NCBI RefSeq assembly: GCF_003097135.1
Contig: NZ_QEQL01000007.1
Span: 62,001 to 126,000 of the forward strand
Source: Pseudomonas sp. URIL14HWK12:I12
Lineage (GTDB): Bacteria > Pseudomonadota > Gammaproteobacteria > Pseudomonadales > Pseudomonadaceae
Length of the DNA stretch: 64,000 nucleotides
Direction: 5' to 3'
The notes below the pieces were generated by a model. That model was not told where the DNA came from. It searched no databases and saw only the letters and a list, made by a program, of their open reading frames with translations. Below, piece after piece: positions 6,842 to 15,029 of the stretch; position 1 is the stretch's first letter; every line of letters begins with the position of its first letter. The translations under genes and the position numbers were made by a program.

Positions 6842-6866
6842 AAAAGCCCGCGGCAGGGCGGGCTTG
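6842..6866 (-). terminator. Terminator-like hairpin in the porin leader
   Basis: Read on the minus strand, AAGCCCGC-N6-GCGGGCTT is an 8-bp perfect stem followed by TT, so the RNA ends in UUUU. It lies ~130 nt after the stop of the upstream 64-codon gene and only ~55 nt before the porin ATG. It can end transcripts of the small gene, or act as an attenuator if the porin promoter lies upstream of it. Confidence 0.5.
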
Positions 6867-6995
6867 GGCAGAAGGGGCAACGGTTGGCTCCGGGCGCGCG
6901 GCGGCATGCTAGCCAGCGGGTACGGGTGTGTCAATTGAAGGGGCCAAGCTTCAGAATTGGCTCATAAGCGGGGTTGGGCCCCCGTCAAAGGGGCT

Positions 6996-7190
6996 TTAAC
7001 GCTTGAACATGCTCGCCAGCACTTCCATTTCGGCATCGCTGAACAGCCCGAGCGGGTAACGTTCGTTCATCAGCTTGCGAGGGTCGGCAGGCGCAACCTG
7101 CCTTCCGCCATGGGCATGTAGCCAGCAAGCCAGGGTCTGCAAGTTCACAGGGTCGTATTTAGGCTGCGGCGCGCCGTGGGTCAAGTTCAT
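6996..7190 (-). CDS. Small conserved-looking hypothetical protein
   Basis: A 64-residue frame beginning MNLTHGAPQPKYD (a second ATG seven codons upstream is less likely) contains a compact helical segment LQTLACWLHAHGG and a C-terminal MEVLASMFKR. It has no signal peptide or membrane span. It is on the same strand as the porin and may share its upstream promoter. I recognise no family; length and codon choice suggest a real gene. Confidence 0.5.
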   Translation of the reverse strand: MNLTHGAPQPKYDPVNLQTLACWLHAHGGRQVAPADPRKLMNERYPLGLFSDAEMEVLASMFKR

Positions 7191-7342
7191 GGTGGCACTC
7201 CCGGTTTTCAACGAGCGCTAACGCTATCCAATGTTCGTGACAGGTTAGCGACATGGGAACGAAGCCGACCTGCCGAACAAACAATACAAAAGCTGTGCCA
7301 CTCGCCCGAACGCCCCTGCTCGAGGCGCCCTTGCTGCCGGGG

Positions 7343-8437
7343 TCAGGCCGGTTGCTGCTGGGTCAGGCAATGAATGTTGCCACCGCCCAGCAGCAGCTCG
7401 CGGCCCGGCACCATCACCACCTCATGGCCGGGGAACACCTGGCGCAGAATCGCTTCTGCCGTGGCGTCCAGCGGGTCGTCGAAGCTAGGGGCGATGATCC
7501 CGCCGTTGACGATCAGGAAGTTCACGTAAGAGCCGGCCAGGCGCACAGAGGGGTTGCGCTCCTGGCTGCCGGCGGCTTGGTCGACACCTGCGCACTCTTC
7601 TTCGGTGGCGTAGAGCGGCCCGGGAATCGGCATCTTGTGCACTACCAAGGTGCGCCCGCGGGCGTCGCGGGTGCTCTGGAGCACTTTCATTGCGGCCTGG
7701 CAGCGTGGGTAGTTGGGGTCTTTGGGATCATCGGTCCAGGCCAGTAACACCTCACCGGGGCGTACGTAACAGCAGAAGTTGTCGACGTGGCCGTCGGTTT
7801 CATCGTTGTACAGGCCCTCGGGCAGCCAGATGACCGTATCCACCGCCAGGTGGTCGCGCAGCACCGCCTCGATTTGCTCGCGGTTCAGGTGCGGGTTGCG
7901 GTTGGCGTTGAGCAGGCATTCTTCGGTGGTGATCACCGTGCCCTCGCCGTCGACGTGGATCGAGCCACCTTCAAGCACGAAGCCCGGTGTGTGGTAGCGG
8001 TCGCAGCGCTCGATTTCCAGCACCTTGGCCGCCAGCTCTTCATCGCGGTTCCACGGGCTGTAGAGGCCGCCGTTGAAGCCGCCCCAGGCGTTGAAAGCCC
8101 AGTCCACGCCACGCACCTGGCCTTTGCCGTCGATGACGAAGGTAGGGCCGGTATCGCGCACCCAGGCATCATCATTGCTGATTTCCACTACGCGGATGTT
8201 CGGCGCGTCGAGGCGGGCACGGGCATTGGCGAATTGCGCGGCCGACACGGCCACGGTGACCGGCTCGAAGCGGGCGATGGCCTTGGCCAGCGCCACATGC
8301 GCAGCCTGCACCGGCTTGCCGCCCAGGCGCCAGTTGTCTGGGCGCTCGGGCCAGACCATCCAGGTTTGGCTGTGCGGGGCCCATTCGGCGGGCATGTAGA
8401 AACCGTCGGCCCGTGGCGTGGTGGTCAGCGTAGCCAT
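7343..8437 (-). CDS. aguA: Agmatine deiminase
   Basis: This 364-residue protein hydrolyses agmatine to N-carbamoylputrescine and ammonia, the second step of the arginine decarboxylase route to putrescine. It has the guanidino-group-modifying fold and the family motifs: AEWAPHSQTWMVWP near the start, DDAWVRDTGPTF, and GGSIHVDGEGTV. The nucleophile sits in GGGNIHC, Cys357, the same number as in the Enterococcus enzyme. The ATG at 8435-8437 is chosen because a longer frame adds an unconserved basic tail. The partner aguB is not adjacent. The upstream 126-nt gap contains an elaborate inverted repeat that could be an operator. Confidence 0.95.
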   Translation of the reverse strand: MATLTTTPRADGFYMPAEWAPHSQTWMVWPERPDNWRLGGKPVQAAHVALAKAIARFEPVTVAVSAAQFANARARLDAPNIRVVEISNDDAWVRDTGPTFVIDGKGQVRGVDWAFNAWGGFNGGLYSPWNRDEELAAKVLEIERCDRYHTPGFVLEGGSIHVDGEGTVITTEECLLNANRNPHLNREQIEAVLRDHLAVDTVIWLPEGLYNDETDGHVDNFCCYVRPGEVLLAWTDDPKDPNYPRCQAAMKVLQSTRDARGRTLVVHKMPIPGPLYATEEECAGVDQAAGSQERNPSVRLAGSYVNFLIVNGGIIAPSFDDPLDATAEAILRQVFPGHEVVMVPGRELLLGGGNIHCLTQQQPA

Positions 8438-8485
8438 GCGATGTGCGCTCCTGAGGTGAGGTAGGCGGTGTTTATACCGGATAAA

Positions 8486-8546
8486 AGTCGGCTTATGAAT
8501 CGCGAAATTTGGTTTCACGATTCAAAGACCTGTCTTTTAGCCGACT
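8486..8546. promoter_or_regulatory. Nested inverted repeat upstream of aguA
   Basis: An inner pair GAATCGCGAAA (8497-8507) / TTTCACGATTC (8513-8523) matches at 10 of 11 positions around a 5-nt centre. It is bracketed by an exact 8-nt pair AGTCGGCT (8486-8493) / AGCCGACT (8539-8546). It lies 50-110 nt before the aguA start. The inner palindrome suits a dimeric regulator (TetR or LysR type); alternatively the whole may form a cruciform RNA or a terminator for the preceding gene. Confidence 0.5.
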
Positions 8547-8563
8547 ATTGTCGATGAAGCTCT

Positions 8564-11440
8564 CTATAACCCTTCTGACAACACCCGCGCCACGCTGTCC
8601 ACGAAGAAATCCACGCTTTGACGGGTGGTATTCATCGGCGGCTTGATCTTGAGGATGTTCAGGTAGTCGCCGGTAGGCTGCATGAAGATGCCCAGGTCGC
8701 GTAGGCGGTCGCACAGCCGGGCGGTTTCCTCGGTGGCCGGTGCCAGTGTTTCCCGGTCACGCACCAGCTCAAGGCCAAGGTAGAAGCCTGAGCCGTGGGC
8801 GGCGCCCACCAGCGGGAAGCGCTCCACCAAAGCCTCCAGCCGCGCCTTGAAGTAGCGGCCGGTTTCGCGGGCGTTGTCCCAGAGGCCTTCTTCCTCCATC
8901 ACGTCCAGCACTGCCATCCCGACCTGGCAGCTGACCGGGCTGCCTCCGGCCGAGGAGAAGAAATACCCTTGCGCCTCCAGTGCTTCGGCAATCTCGCGGC
9001 GCGTGATCACCACGCCCAGCGGCTGGCCGTTACCCATGCCCTTGGCCATGGTAATGATGTCCGGCACCACGCCCTGCTCTTCGAAGCCCCAGAAGTATTC
9101 GCCCAAACGGCCATAACCCACCTGCACCTCATCGGCGATACACACGCCGCCACGGGCGCGCACTTTGTCGTACACCGCTTCCAGGTAGCCCGGCGGCAGG
9201 GCGATGCCGCCGGCGTTGCCGTATACCGGCTCGCAGATGAACCCGGCCAGCGGCCGCCCGCTCTGGTCGATGGCAGCAAGCCTCTCGTCGACGCTGCGCA
9301 GGTAATCGGCCGTACTGCCGGCACCGCGATAGGCGCCGCGGTAGGTGTTGGGCGCCATCACCGGATGCACCCAGGCCGGGCGCGTGCTGAGCGCCTGGGG
9401 GTTGTCGGCGATAGAGGTGGAAATGGCATCGGTGGCCACCGACCAGCCGTGGTAGGCCTCCAACACGCTGAGCATGTCGCGCCCGCCGCTGAAGGCCCAG
9501 GCCAGGCGGATGGCAAGGTCGTTGGCCTCGGTGCCGCTGTTGACCATGAACACCCGGTCCATGCCGGCGGGCGCAAGCTTGAGCAGCCGCTCGGAGAACT
9601 CGGCGATGGCGGCGTAATGAAAGCGCGAGTTGGTGTTGAGCAGCGACCACTGCCGTGCCGCCACCTGGGCCATGCGCGGGTGGCCATGGCCGAGCGTGGC
9701 AACGTTGTTGAGCATGTCCAGGTAAGAGCGGCCCTGCAGGTCGATCAGGTGGTTGCGCCAGCCCCGCTCGATGCGCGGCGGTGCGGCGTAATAGTGCTTT
9801 TGCGAGCGGGCGAAACTGGCATCGCGCCGGGCAAGCAGCGCGTGGGCGTCCTCGAAGGCCGGCGCGTCGCAATCCCAGCCCAGCAGCCCGGCCGGCGAGG
9901 GGCATAGCTGGCGCCAGGCGGCGGCGCGGCTGGCGGTGCAGAACAGCGGTGCACTGGCAAGGCCGGCGCGAATCAACTGCACCCGGGCCGGGCCGCTGAG
10001 GGTGCCGAGCGTGTCACCACAGGCCACGGCCCCCTCTAGGATCGGGCCCAACCCCCACAGGCGCAGGGTCAGCTGTTCGCCACACAGCTGCGCGCCGCCC
10101 TCGGGGTGCTCGCGCCAATGGCCACTGAACGGCGCCAGCAACGGGGCCGGCTCGGCCAGCATCAGGTCCACGTGCAGGGCAAAGGTTTCAGGGGCCTGGG
10201 GGCAGTCCACCAGGGTGCGGGCCAGGCGGTACTCGCCATAACGTGAGCTGGCCGGCGCGTGCTCGGCCAGCAGCACCGCTTCGATGCCGGGCTGCTCCCA
10301 GTTGCCGGCTTCGAAGTGGGGGCTGAGCACACCCAGGTCAACGCAGCGCACAGCGCTTGCCATCGGCTGCGCCAGTAGCTGGCCCGGGCAGGCCGGCGCA
10401 GGCGCCAGCTCAAAACCACAGGCTTCGAGGATCGCAGCCTCCATCAACGCCAGGGGCAGCGCCTGCGCCACCTCGAACATTTCCCGTTCGGCTGCAGCAT
10501 TGGCCTGCACGTAAGTGTTGCCAGGGTCCAGCGCCAGCTGGTGCGCGCCGCCGACCAGCACTACTACCGTGCGGCCGAGGATGATCGGCCACAAGGCCTG
10601 CGCTTCCTCGAGGGTGAGAGGGCACTCGGCGTGCCAGGCACGTACGGCGGGCAGGATGGCGAAAGGGTCGCCTTCGCTGTGGTGCAGCAGCGCCGAGCAG
10701 GTCACTGCCAGCTCCGCCACACGCCAGGTGCGGCACAGGTCGCCGAAGTCGATCATCCCTTGCAGGGCCCATTCACGCTGGGCATCCAGCGCCCACACGC
10801 TGTTGTCGTCGGTCAGGTCCAGGTGCACGGCCTGTTGGGGCAGCGCATCGGCCAGTGACTGCACCCGTGCCCAGGCCTGCTCGGCGCAGGCTGTGGCGCG
10901 CGCGCGCAGCTCGGGGTCAGCCAGGCTGGGCAGTTGATGCTCGGTGACTGCCCACGCGTGGCGCGGGTCCCACTGCAGGGTGCGCTCCAGGCCGGGGTGC
11001 TCGAAGCCGGCCAGTGCCACGCTCACCTTGGCCGCCATCTGCCCCATGCGCATGTTCAAAACGTCGCCGAACCACCCCCTGTCGGTGAGTGGCTGGCCGC
11101 CCAGGTAGCTGAGCACGCGCACGAACGCGCCTTCTACATGGATGATGCTCTCTGCGTTGAGCGCTTTGAGCACGCGCGGTACTGGCAGCCCGTGTTCGGC
11201 CAGGTGCGCCATAGCCTGGTGCTGAGCCTGCAGTTCCATAAGGCTGTAGTCATCGCGGCACGCCTTGAGCACGAATTGCTCATCGCCCGCCTCCACGAAA
11301 AAGTTGCGATCCTGCTGGCTGCCCAGCGGCGAAAGGCGCCCAGTCAGGCCATAATGCGCCTCAAGCAGCGCCAACGCGCCGTCGGCGTCCAGGTCAGGTG
11401 GCGGCAGGCTGGCGCGGCGGGAAAGCGTTTCGATGAGCAT
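8564..11440 (-). CDS. Fused small-molecule kinase / M23-like / class III aminotransferase (phospho-lyase) protein
   Basis: This 958-residue protein carries three parts. Residues ~15-330 are an APH-type kinase with the HLDLTDDN catalytic loop (H206, D208, N213) and IDFGD at 230-234. Residues ~360-520 resemble an M23/LytM-like domain but are degenerate: H423-x-D425 and LLAPFSG remain while the second His motif is not evident. Residues ~535-958 are a fold-type I class III aminotransferase with the PLP lysine in MAKGMGNGQPLG (K800). In animals, hydroxylysine kinase and the related PLP phospho-lyases (ethanolamine-phosphate or phosphohydroxylysine lyase) are separate, so the fusion suggests phosphorylation of an amino alcohol followed by elimination. 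The substrate is unknown. It may be cotranscribed with aguA. Confidence 0.8.
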   Translation of the reverse strand: MLIETLSRRASLPPPDLDADGALALLEAHYGLTGRLSPLGSQQDRNFFVEAGDEQFVLKACRDDYSLMELQAQHQAMAHLAEHGLPVPRVLKALNAESIIHVEGAFVRVLSYLGGQPLTDRGWFGDVLNMRMGQMAAKVSVALAGFEHPGLERTLQWDPRHAWAVTEHQLPSLADPELRARATACAEQAWARVQSLADALPQQAVHLDLTDDNSVWALDAQREWALQGMIDFGDLCRTWRVAELAVTCSALLHHSEGDPFAILPAVRAWHAECPLTLEEAQALWPIILGRTVVVLVGGAHQLALDPGNTYVQANAAAEREMFEVAQALPLALMEAAILEACGFELAPAPACPGQLLAQPMASAVRCVDLGVLSPHFEAGNWEQPGIEAVLLAEHAPASSRYGEYRLARTLVDCPQAPETFALHVDLMLAEPAPLLAPFSGHWREHPEGGAQLCGEQLTLRLWGLGPILEGAVACGDTLGTLSGPARVQLIRAGLASAPLFCTASRAAAWRQLCPSPAGLLGWDCDAPAFEDAHALLARRDASFARSQKHYYAAPPRIERGWRNHLIDLQGRSYLDMLNNVATLGHGHPRMAQVAARQWSLLNTNSRFHYAAIAEFSERLLKLAPAGMDRVFMVNSGTEANDLAIRLAWAFSGGRDMLSVLEAYHGWSVATDAISTSIADNPQALSTRPAWVHPVMAPNTYRGAYRGAGSTADYLRSVDERLAAIDQSGRPLAGFICEPVYGNAGGIALPPGYLEAVYDKVRARGGVCIADEVQVGYGRLGEYFWGFEEQGVVPDIITMAKGMGNGQPLGVVITRREIAEALEAQGYFFSSAGGSPVSCQVGMAVLDVMEEEGLWDNARETGRYFKARLEALVERFPLVGAAHGSGFYLGLELVRDRETLAPATEETARLCDRLRDLGIFMQPTGDYLNILKIKPPMNTTRQSVDFFVDSVARVLSEGL

Positions 11441-11642
11441 GTAGGCAGGCCTCGGCAATTTCCAGGCGCCAATAACGCCATGCCTTTCACTCTTTGCGCA
11501 AGGCCCTGCCCCCAAAGGCTAAAATGCCTGCCAGTTTCCCGGCGGGCTTCGGTAGCGTATGCGTCAAGCTTGCGTACAGCCCCTGATGCTTCCAAGCTAG
11601 GCCCACGTTGCACCCTCGACGACATAAGGAACACGTCAACAC

Positions 11643-12725
11643 ATGAGAATTCTCGTTACCGGCGGCGCCGGCTTCATCGGTTCGGCGGTGGTCCGCCACC
11701 TGATCGCCAATACCGAGCATGAGGTGCTGAACCTCGACAAGCTCACCTACGCCGGCAACCTTGAATCGCTGCAGCCCATCGCCAGCGATAGCCGCTACGA
11801 GTTCGTGCAGGCCGACATCGCCGACCAGGCCACCGTCGCCAAGCTGCTGGGCCGTTTCGAGCCCGAGGTGATCATGCACCTGGCAGCCGAATCCCACGTC
11901 GACCGGTCCATCGACGGGCCGGGCGATTTCATCCAGACCAACGTGGTCGGCACTTACGCGTTGCTCGAAGCCGCCCGTGGCTACTGGAGCCAACTGCCCG
12001 AGCCGCGCCGCGCCGCGTTTCGCTTCCACCATATTTCTACCGACGAGGTGTACGGCGACCTGCATGGCGTCGACGACCTGTTCACCGAAACCACGCCCTA
12101 TGCCCCCAGCTCGCCGTATTCGGCGAGCAAGGCTGCCTCTGACCACCTGGTTCGCGCCTGGCACCGCACCTACGGGCTGCCCGTGGTGGTCACCAACTGC
12201 TCGAACAACTACGGCCCGTATCACTTCCCGGAGAAGCTCATTCCGCTGGTGATCCTCAACGCCCTCGAAGGCAAGCCGCTGCCGGTGTACGGCGACGGCA
12301 AGCAGGTGCGCGACTGGCTGTTCGTCGAAGACCACGCCCGCGCGCTGGTGGAAGTGGCCACTCGCGGCCAGGTGGGGGAAACCTACAACATCGGCGGCCA
12401 CAACGAGCAGCAGAACATCGACGTGGTGCGCGGCATCTGCGCGTTGCTCGAAGAGCTGGCGCCCGAGCGCCCGGCAGGCGTGGCTCGGTTCGCCGACCTG
12501 ATCACCTTCGTCAAGGACCGCCCCGGCCATGACCAGCGCTACGCCATCGACGCCAGCAAGATTCAGCGCGACCTGGGCTGGGTACCGGCCGAAACCTTCG
12601 AAAGCGGCCTGCGCAAAACCGTGCAGTGGTACCTGGCGAACCTCGAATGGTGCCGCCACGTACAAGACGGCAGCTACCAGCGCGAGCGCCTGGGCAACAC
12701 CGAACACAAGGATTTGATCGCATGA
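11643..12725 (+). CDS. rmlB: dTDP-glucose 4,6-dehydratase
   Basis: The 360-residue extended short-chain dehydrogenase converts dTDP-glucose to dTDP-4-keto-6-deoxyglucose, step two of dTDP-L-rhamnose synthesis. The NAD-binding GGAGFIGS is at 7-14, the STDEVYGD active-site segment lies near 133-140 and the YSASKAASD catalytic tyrosine-lysine pair near 160. It is the first gene of a tight rmlBACD operon; its stop overlaps the rmlA start. The divergent fused kinase/aminotransferase gene lies about 200 nt upstream, so both promoters lie in that gap. Rhamnose made here feeds LPS core/O-antigen and rhamnolipids. Confidence 0.97.
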   Translation: MRILVTGGAGFIGSAVVRHLIANTEHEVLNLDKLTYAGNLESLQPIASDSRYEFVQADIADQATVAKLLGRFEPEVIMHLAAESHVDRSIDGPGDFIQTNVVGTYALLEAARGYWSQLPEPRRAAFRFHHISTDEVYGDLHGVDDLFTETTPYAPSSPYSASKAASDHLVRAWHRTYGLPVVVTNCSNNYGPYHFPEKLIPLVILNALEGKPLPVYGDGKQVRDWLFVEDHARALVEVATRGQVGETYNIGGHNEQQNIDVVRGICALLEELAPERPAGVARFADLITFVKDRPGHDQRYAIDASKIQRDLGWVPAETFESGLRKTVQWYLANLEWCRHVQDGSYQRERLGNTEHKDLIA

Positions 12726-13594
12726 AAGGCATCATTCTGGCCGGCGGCTCCGGCACCCGGCTGCACCCCATCACCCTGGGCGTATCCAAGCAACTGCTGC
12801 CGATCTACGACAAGCCGATGATCTACTACCCGATCTCGGTGCTGATGCTGGCCGGCATCCGCGAGATCCTGGTGATTTCAACGCCAGTCGACCTCCCGCA
12901 GTTTCGCAACCTGCTCGGTGATGGCAGCCAGTTCGGCGTGAGCATCAGCTACGCCGAGCAGCCCTCCCCCGACGGCCTGGCGCAGGCGTTTTTGATCGGC
13001 GAACAGTTCATCGGCAGCGACTCAGTATGCCTGGTGCTGGGCGACAACATCTTCCACGGCCAGCATTTCTCCGACCAGCTCAACCGGGCGGTTTCCCACG
13101 GCAGCGGCGCCACGGTGTTCGGCTACTGGGTCAAAGACCCACAACGTTTCGGCGTGGTGGAGTTCGACGCCCAGGGCAAGGCCCTGTCGATCGAGGAAAA
13201 ACCCCAGCAGCCCAAGTCCAGCTATGCGGTCACGGGGCTGTATTTTTACGACAACGATGTGGTCGAGATCGCCAAGGCGGTCAAGCCTTCGCCTCGCGGG
13301 GAGCTTGAAATCACCGACATCAACAATGCTTACCTGGCCCGTGGCGACCTGCGCGTCGAGCGCTTCGGCCGTGGCTTCGCCTGGCTCGACACCGGCACCC
13401 ACGACAGCTTGCTGGAGGCCTCGCAATACGTGCAGACCGTCGAGCATCGCCAGGGGCTGAAGGTCGCCTGCCTGGAAGAGATTGCCTACCAGCAAGGCTG
13501 GATCGACCAGCATCAGCTGCTGGCGCGCGCCGAAGCCTTCGGCAAGACCGGCTACGGCCAATACCTGTTTAGCCTGGTGAGAGACGACCGATGA
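12722..13594 (+). CDS. rmlA: Glucose-1-phosphate thymidylyltransferase
   Basis: The 290-residue nucleotidyltransferase joins dTTP and glucose-1-phosphate to give dTDP-glucose, the committed step of the rhamnose pathway. The family start KGIILAGGSGTRLHP is at residues 2-16, with the metal and sugar-binding segments VLGDNIFHG and DTGTHDSL further on. The ATG overlaps the rmlB stop by 4 nt, and its own stop overlaps rmlC by 4 nt, which indicates translational coupling. RmlA is feedback-inhibited by dTDP-L-rhamnose in the well-studied Pseudomonas enzyme. Confidence 0.97.
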   Translation: MKGIILAGGSGTRLHPITLGVSKQLLPIYDKPMIYYPISVLMLAGIREILVISTPVDLPQFRNLLGDGSQFGVSISYAEQPSPDGLAQAFLIGEQFIGSDSVCLVLGDNIFHGQHFSDQLNRAVSHGSGATVFGYWVKDPQRFGVVEFDAQGKALSIEEKPQQPKSSYAVTGLYFYDNDVVEIAKAVKPSPRGELEITDINNAYLARGDLRVERFGRGFAWLDTGTHDSLLEASQYVQTVEHRQGLKVACLEEIAYQQGWIDQHQLLARAEAFGKTGYGQYLFSLVRDDR

Positions 13595-14139
13595 AAGTGA
13601 CCACTACGGCCATCCCAGATGTGCTCCTGATCGAGCCCCGGGTATTCGGCGATGATCGTGGATTCTTTTTCGAAAGCTTCAACGCCCGCGCCTTCGAAGA
13701 AGCCACCGGGCGTGCGCTGGAGTTCGTCCAGGACAACCACTCGCGCTCGCAGAAAGGCGTGCTGCGCGGCCTGCACTACCAGGTTGATCACGTGCAGGGC
13801 AAGCTGGTGCGGGTCGTTGCAGGCGAGGTGGTCGACATCGCCGTGGACATCCGCCGCAGCTCACCCACCTTCGGCCAGTGGGCCAGCGCCCGGCTGTCGG
13901 CAGCCAACCAGCACCAGCTATGGGTACCGCCAGGGTTCGCCCATGGTTTCGTGGTGGTGAGCGACTACGCCGAGTTCCTCTACAAGACCACCGACTACTA
14001 CACCCCTGCCGCCGAGCGCTGCATTGCCTGGAACGACCCGGACCTGGCCATCGACTGGGAACTTGAGGGCATCGTCCCGCAGTTGTCGGCCAAGGACCAG
14101 AACGGCACACCGTTCAAGATGGCGGAGACCCTCCCGTGA
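13591..14139 (+). CDS. rmlC: dTDP-4-dehydrorhamnose 3,5-epimerase
   Basis: This 182-residue cupin-fold epimerase inverts C3 and C5 of dTDP-4-keto-6-deoxyglucose. The family segments are all present: EPRVFGDDRGFFFESF near the N-terminus, LRGLHYQ with the catalytic His near 64, and WVPPGFAHGF. Overlaps of 4 nt on both sides place it between rmlA and rmlD in the operon. Length is normal for the family. Confidence 0.97.
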   Translation: MKVTTTAIPDVLLIEPRVFGDDRGFFFESFNARAFEEATGRALEFVQDNHSRSQKGVLRGLHYQVDHVQGKLVRVVAGEVVDIAVDIRRSSPTFGQWASARLSAANQHQLWVPPGFAHGFVVVSDYAEFLYKTTDYYTPAAERCIAWNDPDLAIDWELEGIVPQLSAKDQNGTPFKMAETLP

Positions 14140-14996
14140 AAATCCTCATCACCGGCGCCCAGGGGCAAGTGACCCTCGCCCTGCAGGCGCGCCTGGCAGG
14201 CCTGGGCGAGGTGCATGCGCTGGGCAGCCAGCAGCTCGACCTGGCCGACCCGGCGGCGATTCGCGCGCAGGTGCGTGCCCTGGCGCCGGGGCTGATCATC
14301 AACCCGGCAGCCTACACCGCCGTAGACAAGGCCGAGAGCGAGGCGCCGCTGGCCCACGCGATCAACGCCCACGCCCCCGGGGTGCTGGCCGAAGAGGCTG
14401 CGCGGCTGGGCGTGCCGTTGATTCACTACTCCACCGACTACGTGTTCGACGGTGCCAAGGCCGAGCCTTACGTCGAAAGCGACGCCACCGGCCCGCTGGG
14501 GGTCTATGGCGCGAGCAAACTGGCTGGGGAACAGGCCATCGCAGCGGTGGGCGGTGAGCATCTGATCCTGCGCACCAGCTGGGTGTATTCGCTCACTGGC
14601 CGCAACTTCCTGCTGACCATGCAGCGCCTGCTGCAGGAACGAGACACGTTGAGCGTGGTAGCCGACCAGTTCGGCGCCCCCACCTGGGCGTGCACCATCG
14701 CCGACAGCACCGCCGCCCTGGTAGAGCGCTGGCAGGCAGGCCAGGCCGGGGCTTGGGGCACCTATCACCTGACGGCGAGCGGCAGCACCTCTTGGTTCGG
14801 TTTCGCCGAGGCCATCGCCGAGCAGCTCAAGGCCGCCGGCAAGCCCTGCGCCCGCCTGGTGCCGATCGACACCGCGCAATACCCCACCCCCGCCAAACGC
14901 CCGGCCAACTCCCGGCTCGACTGCAGCCTGCTGCAACGGGCCTGGGGGGTAAGCCAGCCAGATTGGCATGCTGCCCTGCTGAGCTGCCTGGCCTGA
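14136..14996 (+). CDS. rmlD: dTDP-4-dehydrorhamnose reductase
   Basis: The 286-residue NAD(P)H-dependent reductase makes dTDP-L-rhamnose. It begins with the nucleotide-binding MKILITGAQGQV and has the STDYVFDG segment, the YGASKLAGE catalytic Tyr/Lys motif and LRTSWVYS typical of RmlD. It is the last gene of the rml operon. The next gene, dctB, follows 31 nt later and appears to have its own promoter overlapping the rmlD 3' end. Confidence 0.97.
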   Translation: MKILITGAQGQVTLALQARLAGLGEVHALGSQQLDLADPAAIRAQVRALAPGLIINPAAYTAVDKAESEAPLAHAINAHAPGVLAEEAARLGVPLIHYSTDYVFDGAKAEPYVESDATGPLGVYGASKLAGEQAIAAVGGEHLILRTSWVYSLTGRNFLLTMQRLLQERDTLSVVADQFGAPTWACTIADSTAALVERWQAGQAGAWGTYHLTASGSTSWFGFAEAIAEQLKAAGKPCARLVPIDTAQYPTPAKRPANSRLDCSLLQRAWGVSQPDWHAALLSCLA

Positions 14997-15029
14997 CGCG
15001 CCCGCGCGCATGGGGCATAATCGCCCCAT
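14993..15029 (+). promoter_or_regulatory. Candidate dctB promoter giving a nearly leaderless mRNA
   Basis: CTGACG (14993-14998) and CATAAT (15016-15021) are spaced 17 nt apart, placing the expected transcript start about on the A of the dctB ATG at 15028. The -10 lies inside a perfect inverted repeat ATGGGGC-N6-GCCCCAT (15010-15029). No Shine-Dalgarno sequence precedes the ATG. The elements are seen; promoter use is inferred. Confidence 0.4.

Noticed and set aside
5655..6938. Long open frame antisense to the porin gene
   Set aside because: A codon-bias shadow in GC-rich DNA. Composition is Val/Ala/Gly-rich without family motifs, and the opposite strand carries a clear OprD porin.
7216..7250. 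Inverted repeat CGCTAAC / GTTAGCG upstream of the 64-residue gene
   Set aside because: Arms are only 7 nt with a 21-nt centre; could be an operator but cannot be distinguished from chance.
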